Source of the DNA: Gracilaria gracilis
Taxonomy: Eukaryota; Rhodophyta; Florideophyceae; Gracilariales; Gracilariaceae
DNA: 64,000 bases
Assembly: GCA_030374805.1 (NCBI GenBank)
Contig: JARGSG010000258.1
Span: forward strand, 186,001-250,000
Reading direction: 5' to 3'
Shown here piece by piece: positions 21,476 through 32,085 of this stretch (the stretch's first letter is position 1; each line of letters starts with the position of its first letter). The notes under the pieces are model-generated. The model was not told where the DNA came from and ran no database searches. It worked only from the letters and a program-made list of their open reading frames with translations. The translations under genes were made by a program, and so were the position numbers.

Positions 21476-23786
21476 GCAGCAATCGTTTTCTTTCGCACCG
21501 CGTCTTCTTCTTTATCGCATTTTTGAGACTAAGTTTTCGAATATGTGAGGAAATCAAAAGTCAAAAGAGTGGTGCAAAAGCTATGAAAGCATCTTTTTGA
21601 ACGCTTTCTTGTCCTATCGAATTAGCTCATGGCGTAGTCTTCGGATGCGTTTTGAGGCTATGATAGTTTAAATGCTTCCGTGAAGTAAAGTTTCGCTGTG
21701 TTTTCATCTACGCAGTACATAGTTCCTTTTCCTTGATACAGTATCACAAAAAGCAGAAATCAACGCACATGAGCATTGGTCGACAACGTCCGTCACGACG
21801 ATCGAGGCGATAATGACGCAAATGCGCGCATGGGGAGAGCGGACACGCGTTGTGATATCGACCGTTGAAAAGCCGAGCATCAGAGACTGAAATTTGGCGC
21901 CCTATTGGTCATAAAAGTTTTGAGCGGATCAACAGTTTCATCTTATTGTGAAGAGCACAAACCTTAAATGTTGTACGACGTGTGCGCGCTGGCGGCCGGG
22001 GGGGGGGGAAGGGGGATCGAACCGTCTTCATTCTCTTCGAAGAGCGCCGTTTGCTTGATTTCTTTATCTCGCCAGTCAGCATCAAGTCGAACGGAGAGGT
22101 TCGAGAGCGATATGGAGCATCAGCGTCTTGTGGTGCGAAGAGACACTGGACAATGATGGTGAAAAACTGATCTCGATGGCAGGTACTGTCCAATAAATTT
22201 GTGAAGCATATTGCGTGGTTCAACTATCAGATGGATTACCTCTCGACGGGAGAAAGTTTTGAAAGGAACGTAGAAGTTGCTTGTAGAAAACAAAACTGTG
22301 TTTCGAGTTGCATAATGGGCAAGATTTTGGTTTGTTGATCGTAGAGTAAATGTACACACCTTGTTGACACTGAGGCACAGCAAGAGAATGGGACAGAAAA
22401 CGTGCGGAGAGAAGCAGCAGGCCTTCTGGTGCAATAGAGCGTTCGGGAAGATCTACACACACAAGGAACAGGGGGAGCTCACTAGGGCTTGGGCACTAGG
22501 TCTAAGAGCTGAGAAAGTGTGTCATCTCATCCCTGGAGGTCATGTCCACCGAGATGTTAGATTCAACGATACAAATGGCAACGAACTGGTACTAGTTGTT
22601 CTCAAGAAGCATGTTGGATCGGGGGCTTGGAACCTAGAGCAAACGAGCGTGTAAAGTTTCACACAATCTTCATCACGATGATCGGAGTACTGTAATTTAT
22701 AAACAACTTGCTCTAATTCAGGTGTAATTAGATAAGGAGGTTGAAACGGCAACGATTCGCAAATGCGCGGGTACGAGTACTACGATGGGCACTATAAAGT
22801 TATGTGATCGTGAACCATGATGGTTCGGCGGAAATACTGTACTTGACAGAATTATGTGTATGCAAAAAGTGAAAAAATGAAAAAACCGTTGATAATTTAT
22901 TGTTATATTTTATGATTTTTCATGATTTTTTCAAAGAAGTCGGCGTAACCCTGCCAGATTGTGTACAGATATCTTGTACAGGAAGAATAATCGGAAATAC
23001 AAGAATATGCATCATGGGAACGGCAATGGAACGGCATCTGTTCAACATAATGTCAATGATTTCAACATTGTGGTGAACAGATTATTGTCTCAAGGAAAAA
23101 ATTTATCAACAGTGATATGAACGAAGATCTGGCCGATCTTCTTCGGATACGGGCCCACGCATATCACGCAAGCTTCGAGCGCATCGTACTAGGTTCAATA
23201 CACGGCAGTCGCAGAAAATCGTACACGCCTGAGTGTCAGATGCCTAAAGTTGTTGAAAATGTCCCAAACGGCCTGGCCTGAGCAAACCCATGGCCCAGCC
23301 GCACATAATTCAAACACACCATTCAGAGTTTGACTATTTCAACAATTGCCAATTCAAACCTTTCTGATTTTTGCCATCATCGAATCAGCTACCAAGGTGT
23401 ACCACAACTTTTAACCAAAGTACTGTAGATGGACTATATGCAAGAATACAGCCCGACGCCTTTTATTTGCAAACAATGTTGCTTTACGAATGAATGTCTA
23501 GCAACGTTTGTAGCCGATTACAGACAACATTCGCCCGATGAAACCCTTTGTGTTCGGCGTTTATGAACAAAATCTGAATCTTTAAAACTGGATGCACTAC
23601 AGTTTGGGTAGTCTGGAGCAGTATCTTTCAATTCGTTTTTCATAGCTTTTACTCTTAACACTGTTATTTCTGGTATGGGGGTACCCAGAACGGTGGCACC
23701 AGCGAAGTTTCCTTTCATAACAATTCTTGGTTGCAGAAGCTGAGCAATTGTTGTAGTGGATTCCAAGTTCCAAACAAGTTAAATAG
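21476..23786. other. Gene-poor, AT-rich interval
   Basis: No supported gene. It contains a short lyase-derived fragment at 22076-22182 and a poly-G run near 22010. The frame at 22361-22654 and the minus frame at 23518-23766 have no recognisable domain and could be chance. Confidence 0.5.
22076..22182 (+). pseudogene. Short fragment of the heparinase-like lyase gene
   Basis: About 107 bp match lyase bases 16217-16318 closely (shared blocks GGTTCGAGAGCGA, CAGCGTCTTGTGGTGCGAAG, AATGATGGTGAA). A 7-base insertion (ACTGGAC) breaks the frame. Neither flank extends the match, so this is an isolated gene relic. Confidence 0.85.
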
Positions 23787-24083
23787 ATGGCGTCCCACTT
23801 TTCCTTCGTGAAGAATCTGACACTTCATAGACCACTCTTGCCTCCCGCAGACATTACAAAAATGACTTCGTCTAACAAGGCACTTCAATGTACGCTTTGT
23901 CTTAAACCCCAGATAACGTGGCAGGAACGGGAGCGGCACATGAAAAGTGCCCATTCCCTAATATTTTTTGTGAGGAGCAAAAAAGGAATGAAGTCTATGG
24001 TGTTCTGCTGCGCAGCAGCTGGGTGCCATAAGAAATATCTTGATGCCCATTTGCTAGCTTCCCACCGGGCGAAGAAGCACTAG
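23787..24083 (+). CDS. Small C2H2-like zinc-finger protein
   Basis: A 98-residue frame; the inner ATG at 23862 (MTSSNKALQC) may be the true start, giving 73 residues. Two zinc-finger-like modules are visible: CTLCLKPQITWQERERHMKS ending in AH (C-x2-C, then H-x4-H), and a second one in CCAAAGCHKKYLDAHLLASH, followed by RAKKH (C-x4-C, then spaced His). The ligand spacing of the second departs slightly from consensus. The conserved-hydrophobic pattern (W or L before RHM, L before ASH) supports real fingers. It lies alone in gene-poor DNA and may be a decayed member of a larger zinc-finger gene. Function is not predictable beyond possible nucleic-acid binding. Confidence 0.42.
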   Translation: MASHFSFVKNLTLHRPLLPPADITKMTSSNKALQCTLCLKPQITWQERERHMKSAHSLIFFVRSKKGMKSMVFCCAAAGCHKKYLDAHLLASHRAKKH

Positions 24084-25009
24084 AAGTGTTTCTTCACTGG
24101 TGGGTGGTGAAACAGAGCTGCTACTGGCCACTACTTCGGGGTCAAGTTGGATGAATTGAAACTTAGCTTCAGCGTATCTTCATTGTGCGGATACCTTCTT
24201 CCAGCCTGAATGTCCGAAGCTTTCGAAAATTGGTTCAACTTGAATCACGTCTCTGCTATACAGTACTATACATGCTTGATTGGATTCACACCGTTTGTTG
24301 TAACCTTGTCTTGATTCGGGTGCCCAACAGTTTCACGGACTTTGAACCAAAGACGTGTTGCTCCAGATCTTGAGAAGAACATATCTATAGTGATGGACGT
24401 TTGCGGTTGAAATGGTGGCAACTTCTCATGGTTTGTCAACGCAATGGGTTTAGGATAACTGTATGTAGTGAATTCGGGGGAGTGTGAGCAGAGCCGGGCA
24501 TGAACCACGGGTTTCCAAAAAGTACAAAGGGGCTTACCAGTTGAGCCATGGCTGCTTACGGTGTGGTGAGGCTACACATTCGGAGGTGTAATCGTGACTG
24601 TCTGACTGTCATCTGCTTCTGGCAGGCTACAAATACACAGGCATGTTCATCGAACAACCAAACCCTTTACATTAGCTCATAGAAAAACAAATGGAACTAG
24701 TCTTGCGTGGCTTCAATGACGGGTGTTGCCTAAGATTTAGTAAAAGATGACCGCATTTGCATTTTCTCCTATCCTAATGAACTTTGTGAATTCAATTCCC
24801 CCTCTCTAACAACTTAAAGCATTCTGCTGTTTATATTCAAAGAGCACAAAGCTCGGAAACTCTCCGTGGCTTCATGAGAATGTCTAGTTCTGTACTAAAA
24901 GGCACATGATCGCGAGAAATAATGAAAGCCTTTGACCCATGGCAACACTGCGTTTCAAGCATATTATATCTAACTTAAAGGGGTTTGAAGGAATTTGTCG
25001 TCGCTGAGA
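24084..25009. other. Gene-free interval
   Basis: No supported protein gene. It contains a segment at 24333-24450 resembling 19671-19795, and a tRNA-like sequence on the minus strand at 24487-24556. Confidence 0.5.
24487..24556 (-). repeat. tRNA-like sequence, possible SINE head or tRNA pseudogene
   Basis: On the minus strand a perfect box A (TGGCTCAACTGG) is followed by a box B-like GGTTCATGCCC. The ends AGCAG and CTGCT could form an acceptor stem. The anticodon and T stems do not pair well, so it is not a functional tRNA gene. It may be a tRNA pseudogene or the head of a tRNA-derived SINE. Confidence 0.35.
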
Positions 25010-26395
25010 TCATTGGCACATTTCTTTGTCATTGAACAGCATTACGACGCGATGTAGGAAACATGAGAAGCTGATCAACGAAGCAACCTCCACACCCCCC
25101 TCCGCACCAACCTCTCTCGTTATCCATTGAATTGTTTCTGTTGATACGTTCTCCGCCCTCAAAATATGTTCTACCACAACTGTCTTTGCCGCCACAAAGC
25201 CTGATGACCATTTAATTTCACATTCTTGGCTGTTGAGAAGTGATTCAAAGTCACTGCTGTTGCTATCTGCGTATAACCGCTCCGCCAACATACACATGTC
25301 TTCACATCCCACCTCACTTCCGTACACGTACATCAGTCCACATCGTTCTTTCTTTGTCCATTTCTTTTCACTTCTGTCGACACCATGGCCACTGTTCTCA
25401 CTTCCTCCAAGTACATTTTCATGTAGCCCAAGACAAACAGCTTGTTTGAATCCCAATCTTTGGATGTTTGCCATAAACTGCGGAACATCTCCATGAAACT
25501 GATGCTTCAGCCAATCATCCAGTGCTTGCCTGTTCGTTGGAATTTCTCTGTAAATCTCTCGTTCAAGAGCCATCATTGCAATTAAGTCCGGAAACAATCG
25601 CACCAAACTCATAAAGTTCTCTAGCACACCACCAACGTACGATCGTGAGACTGACACTTCATGGCTTTGGCTATCCCCATTATGTGCAGCAGATGCGTGT
25701 ATTCCTGGCTCGAAGTCCATTTTCAACTCGGAAGCACATGCTGTGGCAAAAGCGTTTGCTCTCGGCTCCAGTTGCACACCCATCACATCCATGTACGTGT
25801 CAACAAAACAAAGAAGGGACTTAATCACTTCAACATCGTGGCTGCCATTACTGCTCCCGCCATCGCGGAACAAACGGCAAAGAGTGTCGCAAAGAGGCAA
25901 AAGTTGATGCTTTGGAGCGGTGTTCTTGCGTTTGGAAATAGCGATTGCAAGACGAATGACTGCTGATTGTACCGGTGTCAGATGGTCCGCTTCGGGGTTG
26001 ACTGAATATTTCGGGAGTGTACACCCCCGGCCAATCTGATCTTCCATTGCACCACTAATCATATTACCCAGGGCAAGGCCATGTGCAAGGCAGTAAGCAC
26101 ATTCAAAAGTTGACGTCGATGCTACAAAGGCGGTGTGCAGCAGCCCGGATGTGACCGTGGATAAGCCGAGCTCCACAAAAGGAGAATGGAAACTAGGTCT
26201 GAACAGACCGATATGGGTGTGGATGGCAACGGGAGAGAGTGTCATGATAGGATAGAATGATACATCTTCACCAAGAACTCGTTTAGTTACATTTCGAAAC
26301 GGAATGTATTGACGGAAGGAAGACTCTGGGAGTGCGTATGGAGCTAACGCTTCTGTGAGAGTGCGTGGGGAGTCGGAAGGAGTATGATGTGCCAT
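25010..26395 (-). CDS. AhpD/carboxymuconolactone decarboxylase-like protein
   Basis: A 461-residue all-helical protein. The active-site-like motif FECAYCLAHGLALG (C99-x2-C102, H105) is that of AhpD-type alkylhydroperoxidases, where the two cysteines form a redox disulfide used in peroxide reduction. The preceding helix (LGLSTVTSGLLHTAFV) fits the CMD/AhpD fold. AhpD proteins are about 170-180 residues, so this is more than twice as long. The second half has the same helical character (FMSLVRLFPDLIAMMALE, VGCEDMCMLAERLY), with another spaced cysteine pair but no CxxC, suggesting a duplicated, degenerate domain. There is no signal peptide. Peroxide detoxification is inferred; the natural reductant is unknown. 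Codon use and frame integrity support a real gene in this repeat-rich zone. Confidence 0.68.
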   Translation of the reverse strand: MAHHTPSDSPRTLTEALAPYALPESSFRQYIPFRNVTKRVLGEDVSFYPIMTLSPVAIHTHIGLFRPSFHSPFVELGLSTVTSGLLHTAFVASTSTFECAYCLAHGLALGNMISGAMEDQIGRGCTLPKYSVNPEADHLTPVQSAVIRLAIAISKRKNTAPKHQLLPLCDTLCRLFRDGGSSNGSHDVEVIKSLLCFVDTYMDVMGVQLEPRANAFATACASELKMDFEPGIHASAAHNGDSQSHEVSVSRSYVGGVLENFMSLVRLFPDLIAMMALEREIYREIPTNRQALDDWLKHQFHGDVPQFMANIQRLGFKQAVCLGLHENVLGGSENSGHGVDRSEKKWTKKERCGLMYVYGSEVGCEDMCMLAERLYADSNSSDFESLLNSQECEIKWSSGFVAAKTVVVEHILRAENVSTETIQWITREVGAEGGVEVASLISFSCFLHRVVMLFNDKEMCQ

Positions 26396-27596
26396 GGTAG
26401 AAGGTTAAGATATCAGTTGGAATTACGAAGGGATACAATGTCATGAGAGCGATTAGAGGTGGAACGACGTGAACTTAAAGGCTACTCTACAGCACAGGTC
26501 TGCTGTTGTGCTTCGTCATGTTTGAGCCCAAAATCAGGCTCACAAGATTGAAATCGAGCTCACCAGCCCCCGCAGCTGTTGGTGGCCGTTCTAGCTGTGA
26601 GAACTGGGTTTTCCATGTTCGCCGAAGTCCGGCACAGCTCTCCACCCTCTCACTCCACCAAAGCAAATACGGTACTGCAGCCGTATCTCTTTCCGAGCAA
26701 GCGCGCGAGAAAGAAAAGGCAGCAGAATCACGGATCAAATCAGCTGAGGGGCTTCTCCTGCGGCACGGCCATGCCTGCGTGTGTGAGGGGCGGCGCGTGT
26801 AGAGCGTGCAGATGTGACAATGCCGTATACCTCTGTACAACAAACGGCTATGAAGAGCGGTGGCTAGCGACAACGTCGCGTCGTCCGAGGCGTGTGGGGA
26901 CGCTGGAAACGCCGCTTCGATGGCGTGCGCAGGTGACTCTTGTGTTTGTGAGCCTATCGCGCGCCCAAGCGAAGGAAGGAGAAGGAGAGCAGCACAGTGA
27001 GCGCACTCGAAGCGATCATGATGGCAAACGAGCACTTCCAATTGGATCTAGACATACTATGTATAAGACATCCAGAACATCCGTGTCATGACTGCGTACT
27101 ATTCTTCACCAACTACCCTTGTACCGTCATTGCCGGGCTCCTGTCCAGAAAATGTTCTGCGCCGCACCACAAGAGCAGCCATCTTTTGGACGATATCCAT
27201 TTTGTTGGGATCGAATCGCGCAACCCAAAGCTTGGGATCAGGACCTGGCGCAGTGAATTGGCGGGTTTACTCATGAGAAGGAGTCACTGCGATCGAGCTA
27301 CGATACAAGATCCACTGCGCCATGAAGCAGACACTGGGATTTGAAAGCGCGTGAAGGTCCCAGAACAGAGTGGTGCTGTGATGGATTCATGAACTTTTTG
27401 GGTTTCCCAATAGAGGAACACCACCTACAGTGTTGACGACCCACAGGGTTGTAGCGCCATGAACGAGATTTGTTGATGCGAGGATGAATGGGAATGTGTT
27501 TCCCGAACAGGGAATGATGTACAATGCGCACGAGTTCCGTTTCCCGAAAAGGTTCTCATTGAATGAGTCCCTCTTTAGGCCGTCTGCTTCGTTCCG
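26396..27596. other. Gene-free interval upstream of the lyase pseudogene
   Basis: Frames on both strands at 26.5-27.1 kb are mutually overlapping and compositionally biased, and none carries a domain. The last part leads into the duplicated promoter of the pseudogene. No gene supported. Confidence 0.45.
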
Positions 27597-29362
27597 AAGT
27601 GGATCCAATGCTCACAATAACTTCGAAGAAACGCCTTATAAGCTGTGCTTCATCATGCCTGATACAACTCCTTGGCATCAACTTCAATACTGCTCTTCCA
27701 TTGTATACTATTGTACAAATTCCCTAACTATTGAACTTAATTAACTTGAGAGACATTCTAATCATCACCTACTGGCCTATTCTTGGCGGCATGGACTTGT
27801 TGTATAGCATTGACTATGGGGACTCAAGTGGCACCTATCAACGAGTTGTGCGAACCAAATTGAATCGTATCAGCACTTTTATGAAGTCTGGACTGCATCG
27901 TTCTCTTTTTGGAAAGGCGGCTAGCACTCCCGCTTCATCTACGGCTTTCAAACATGGCGTTCACCCGCGAATTTTGTTTGACCAAACCGGATGGGAACAT
28001 CTTTTGGAACGCTATGCAAGTGAAGATACATTTGATCAAAAACGCCGTGATCTCACTTTTCTCGCAGAACTTCATTGCATCTAGCAGAATCCAACCCTAT
28101 TCTAAAGAAACTCGTACAGATGGAACGTGATGGCGAAACGGTTATATACGATGGGAAACAAGATTTCTCCTCTGCGTCACGCGAACAGTTGGATGCGCTT
28201 GAACCGTTGGCGAGTCATATCATGAATATGACAGACGGCTACTCTCAGTGTTTCTTTATGTGCGCAATGTGGAGTAGCGTGAATGAGAAGGCGGTGAAAG
28301 AACGTGGCAGTAGCAAGTCATTTATGACAACAACGGTCGATGACTGCGTGAAGGCATCCGTAGGCTGGGCGAAAGTGCTACTGGCAGGCTCCTGCGTAGG
28401 AACTGGCACATCGAGCCGTAACTTGCGCGGGCAAATGACTAAGGGGACGCAGTGGATCGCGAGCCTTTTTTTGGGATGAAGACAAGTGGTTCGGGGTTCG
28501 GAATGACTGGTACTCTGCGGGTGCTGCTCTAGCTCTGACGTTGGATGTTTTGTATGATCGATTTACGGTTGGGGAGAGAACATCTGTTCTGAGCGCAATG
28601 GCGATGCTCATGTACAAACAGACTTCATGGGGAACGGCACTTGAAAACTTTCGTAAATCACCGGACGCAGCACAACAACTTCATCGCATCTTCACCAACT
28701 GGGCACTGTACCAGCGACACTTGTATATCACCAACTTGGTACTGGAAGGAGAGCATGAATTCGATGTGTATGCGTCCGGCGTGTTATCGTCGAGCGGTGA
28801 CGACGGGTTTAACGGGGAGTCTCCACAAACGTTTCACGGCCCTGATTGAAGCGTACATGACGCATGCGTGTATTCGGACGGCGCTACGTTTGAAGATGCG
28901 TACACGTACTTCATTGCACTGCGAGAGGGGTCATTGGCGCTTGTTGCGGCCGAACGGAGGGGACTGACAGGGTTTTTTACAGAACGACTCACCACCAAAG
29001 TCTGTATCGCGTCATACGCCGCCGAGCAGCACGCGTTCGATGACAACGTCCGCTTCTTCTTCTTCAACTCCCGCCCCATCGGCGTCGCTAAGTGCTTCTG
29101 CCACGCCGACTGCCACGCCGACTGCCTTGCCTAGCCCCACGTCGCCGGCTTCAAGTTCAAAGGCTTCAGGTGCCTCTGTTTCGAAAGCACCGAAGCGGCA
29201 AAGTGTTTGTCACGAAGATGGAGACGCAAGTGGTGGTGGAGGCGTAACTGGTGGAGACGCAACCGGTGGAGACGCAACCGGTGGAGACGCAACCAATAGA
29301 AGCGTAACAAGCAGAGGCGGGGGCGCTCCAACTACCTACGAAGGTGCTACCGTGTACTCATG
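27597..29362 (+). pseudogene. Pseudogene copy of the heparinase-like lyase, with large internal deletion
   Basis: Homologous to 13702-16997 including the upstream promoter (GCCTTATAAGC, TGTATACTATTGTACA). The signal-peptide region is altered (no clean start at the equivalent ATG). Frame breaks occur near 28060, 28390 and 28815. A deletion of about 1.4 kb joins the position equivalent to 15058 with that of about 16462, removing the second catalytic half and most of the Ser/Thr/Pro repeats. The tail is retained, but in a frame encoding GGDAT repeats because of an 11-bp difference (TGTTTGTCACG near 29202). Blocks such as YDGKQDFSSASREQLDALEP remain nearly identical, so the duplication is fairly recent or was homogenised. 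Confidence 0.9.
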
Positions 29363-31091
29363 ACTATTGTGGTGACGAATATTCTGAACACAGAAAGTGT
29401 ACAGCATATATCCTCAGTTCCCCTCTTTTGATTTAAAGCACCTGAGCGGGAAATATTTGTATAATACCATGATCCTCAGTAGTTGTATATACCTTCGGTA
29501 TATACAGAGCAGGCCATCTTTTGAAAGCTTGTTACTGAGAACGCCCCTAAGGAGCGTAACTTGGGCAGCAAATGCGAGCTCAAAAGCAATCGTATCAATA
29601 GACGTTTGCAAAAAAGAAAGCACGATTGAGTGAAGAAAAAGTTAGCCACGTTCAAGGGGCTTGAATGAAGAGTTGTTTTTGCTGCAATGAAAGGTTAATC
29701 TCATTCTTATGCAGCAGTGTAATATTGGAGTTTCGGCCAATCGCACTGACAAAGAAAACAATTGGATACTTCCATGTCGTCGTCGCGACGACGCGAATGG
29801 GAATGGAAACGTTGCAGAGACTGGTTGCTGAGCTCATTTGATCACACAAAAGAATTTCCAATTGGGAAACGCTACAGAAAACTTTACCGTCGTACCGTTG
29901 GTATCTTAGATGCAGATATCGTGATCCCAGACAGATATCATCACAACGCGATTTAACAATTATCTTCAAATAACAGAGTTGTAGTGGCCATATCTGCCAG
30001 TAGGGTTATGAATGCACCACAACACGGCAACAGGCAGTATCTGCAGCATGCATCTTACCTGCGAGCCAATGGGGGCGCACTGCTGTCGCTTTTCTCGTTA
30101 TTAGTAATGGGGAATGACGGCGACATCTCGCGAATCAGTAGTGGTGATCGCGTGACGATGTGGCATGCTTTAAAAGTGTTGACGTTAATGCTGCGCTCCA
30201 TAGCACTTGATGCCTTTTTGTTTTCGACGGACTCGCCCTTTCTCAGCATGACAACATACGGTACCAAGGTAGATGTCGTTTGGAATAAAGCGCGTGAGTG
30301 CCGCGTGAGTGCCGCGTGCGTGCCGGTTTGTGGAGGCGATTCAAATGGGGGGTGGATTTGATAACTTCACTTTGAGGGTGAGGGTTATTGGAATCTTTCC
30401 ATGATGTGGTACAGTTCCAGTGTTGCAGGCAGCCAATGGCTTTGTCCCGCAACTTACTGGTAACCCTGCGGCGCATCCCTTTTTGGCGCGGACACGGTGG
30501 CTAGGGCACATCCAGTTGTGGCTTGAAGCGTTTTTAATGGCACCGTCTTGTCTTGGCTCCAGTAAGTTTCCTGTACGGACGAAGAAGACGGCAACTTCTT
30601 GTCAACGAGTTTTTACTGGTAGGAACCCGCTAACCCTTATCTACCAGCCAAGAACAAGCACTATCTAAGAAACTGTTACGAAGGCGTTACCAACCATCGG
30701 TGGGTTTCGAGCCCCTCCTCGTTATCTACGGGGACCTGACCGGAATGAGACCCATCACCAACATATCATCATCATCATCACCAACATCACGTTGGTGAGA
30801 TGAATGAAGAACTGCACGTCAGTTCTCGACCTGCCTGATTCGTTGAATTTGAGCCCATTTTCGAATTTCCAAACGAATGATTAAACAAATGGCGACAAAT
30901 GTAAATCAACTTGGCAGTCATTTCTGATGATTTCCTTCATTCATTCATTCATTCATTCACTGTTGCCGTCCCGTGTCAGAGCATCACAACCATCGCCCTG
31001 CCGCACAACGAAGCTGCCACACCCTTCCCTAGCACCACTTCGCCCTCTTCCTTCTGCTGCTGACTCAACACTTAACAAACCTTCCCCAACC
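29363..31091. other. Gene-free interval
   Basis: No supported gene. It holds a perfect 10-bp hairpin at 29484-29506, an ATC microsatellite near 30762 and a CATT run near 30937. Several frames of 100-125 codons on the plus strand (for example 29984-30361) show no domain. Confidence 0.5.
29484..29506. repeat. Perfect 10-bp hairpin with TTC loop
   Basis: TGTATATACC and GGTATATACA are perfectly complementary around TTC. It is placed about 120 bp after the end of the lyase pseudogene. Confidence 0.8.
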
Positions 31092-31985
31092 ATGGAAAAG
31101 TACCGCTCCACGGCCGACCCCTCAACCGGCATCCATCCGTTCATCCCACCAACCACGCGTCTCTTTAGCCCGCCGCTCCGCCCCATCTTCACACTCATCC
31201 GTCTGCCGATGTTCCTGCTGCTCTTCATTCCATTTTCACTTTTGAGCACCCTCTTCTTCTTCCTTCCGTCATTCCTTTCATACCCCCTCCGTCGAATTCT
31301 CGACAAGCTCTTCCTTCCATACATTCTTCTATCGCTTTCTGTCATTCCAGCCTACTCATCTTTAGAACAACCACGCGTGCGAGACGCCACTCCAGGAAAG
31401 CATCCCTCACGCTCCGACATCATACTCACCAATATCTCCTCACCACTTGACGTTCTGCTTTTGTCATTTTCGTACTCACCAACCTTTGCAGTACCATCGC
31501 AACAAAACCCAGCCCACCTCCATTCCCTCACACTTCTCCAAGCGTTTCAGAGCATATGCTCAACTCTGCCACAGCCAAGCTCCACACCAAAGCCGCCGCA
31601 AGCCCTTCTCGGAAACGGCCCGCTCTGCATCCTCGCAGAAGGATGTTCAACAAACGGCAAGGGCGTTCTTCGTTTCTCGTACAAACTCGACTCGTCGTCC
31701 ATCCCCGAACGGAGCGTGCTTTACGCCTGCGGTATCTCTTATACGTCGAAGGCATCAGCGTGCCGAACCATTCAATCGCTGTCGAAAACACTGCTGCACG
31801 CCATGGGGCTTTGGAAGCTATCATCGCGAATCCGCTTGTCTGCCGTGCCGCGGGAGGGAGTCGATCATCAATCATCTGTAGCCGCGCTCGCCGGAGTACC
31901 TCCGCTGAAGATCGGGTATGAAGCGGCACAGCAGTTTGCACAACATTGGGAGCAGACAACATGCAGCAAACCGCATACCCAATAG
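31092..31985 (+). CDS. Lysophospholipid acyltransferase-like membrane protein
   Basis: A 297-residue protein with one or two hydrophobic hairpins near residues 35-90 (LPMFLLLFIPFSLLSTLFFF), as in ER-anchored PlsC-type acyltransferases. The acyl-acceptor block III is recognisable as CILAEGCSTNGKGVLRF, close to the EGxxSNGxxxLxF pattern of LOA1/VPS66-type and LPCAT-type enzymes. The expected HX4D block is represented by LTNISSPLDVLLLSF: the Asp is present but Ile stands where the catalytic His should be, so activity is uncertain. The ATG at 31092 has a good context (CCAACCATGG) and is preferred over an upstream start in CATT-repeat DNA. It ends 100 bp from the convergent PGM gene. A role in phosphatidic acid or lipid-droplet metabolism is inferred. 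Confidence 0.55.
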   Translation: MEKYRSTADPSTGIHPFIPPTTRLFSPPLRPIFTLIRLPMFLLLFIPFSLLSTLFFFLPSFLSYPLRRILDKLFLPYILLSLSVIPAYSSLEQPRVRDATPGKHPSRSDIILTNISSPLDVLLLSFSYSPTFAVPSQQNPAHLHSLTLLQAFQSICSTLPQPSSTPKPPQALLGNGPLCILAEGCSTNGKGVLRFSYKLDSSSIPERSVLYACGISYTSKASACRTIQSLSKTLLHAMGLWKLSSRIRLSAVPREGVDHQSSVAALAGVPPLKIGYEAAQQFAQHWEQTTCSKPHTQ

Positions 31986-32085
31986 AGGAGCAATATCTAC
32001 AAGTGTGTTGCACACTTTTGTGTGATTTAGATGTGTAGCAAACAAAAAAAAAAACCTGTTACGAACGAAGAGCTTCTCTCAACTT

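Noticed and set aside
26487..27091. Overlapping frames of 170-184 codons on opposite strands
   Set aside because: Mutual shadows without domains or leader; neither has a preferred composition.
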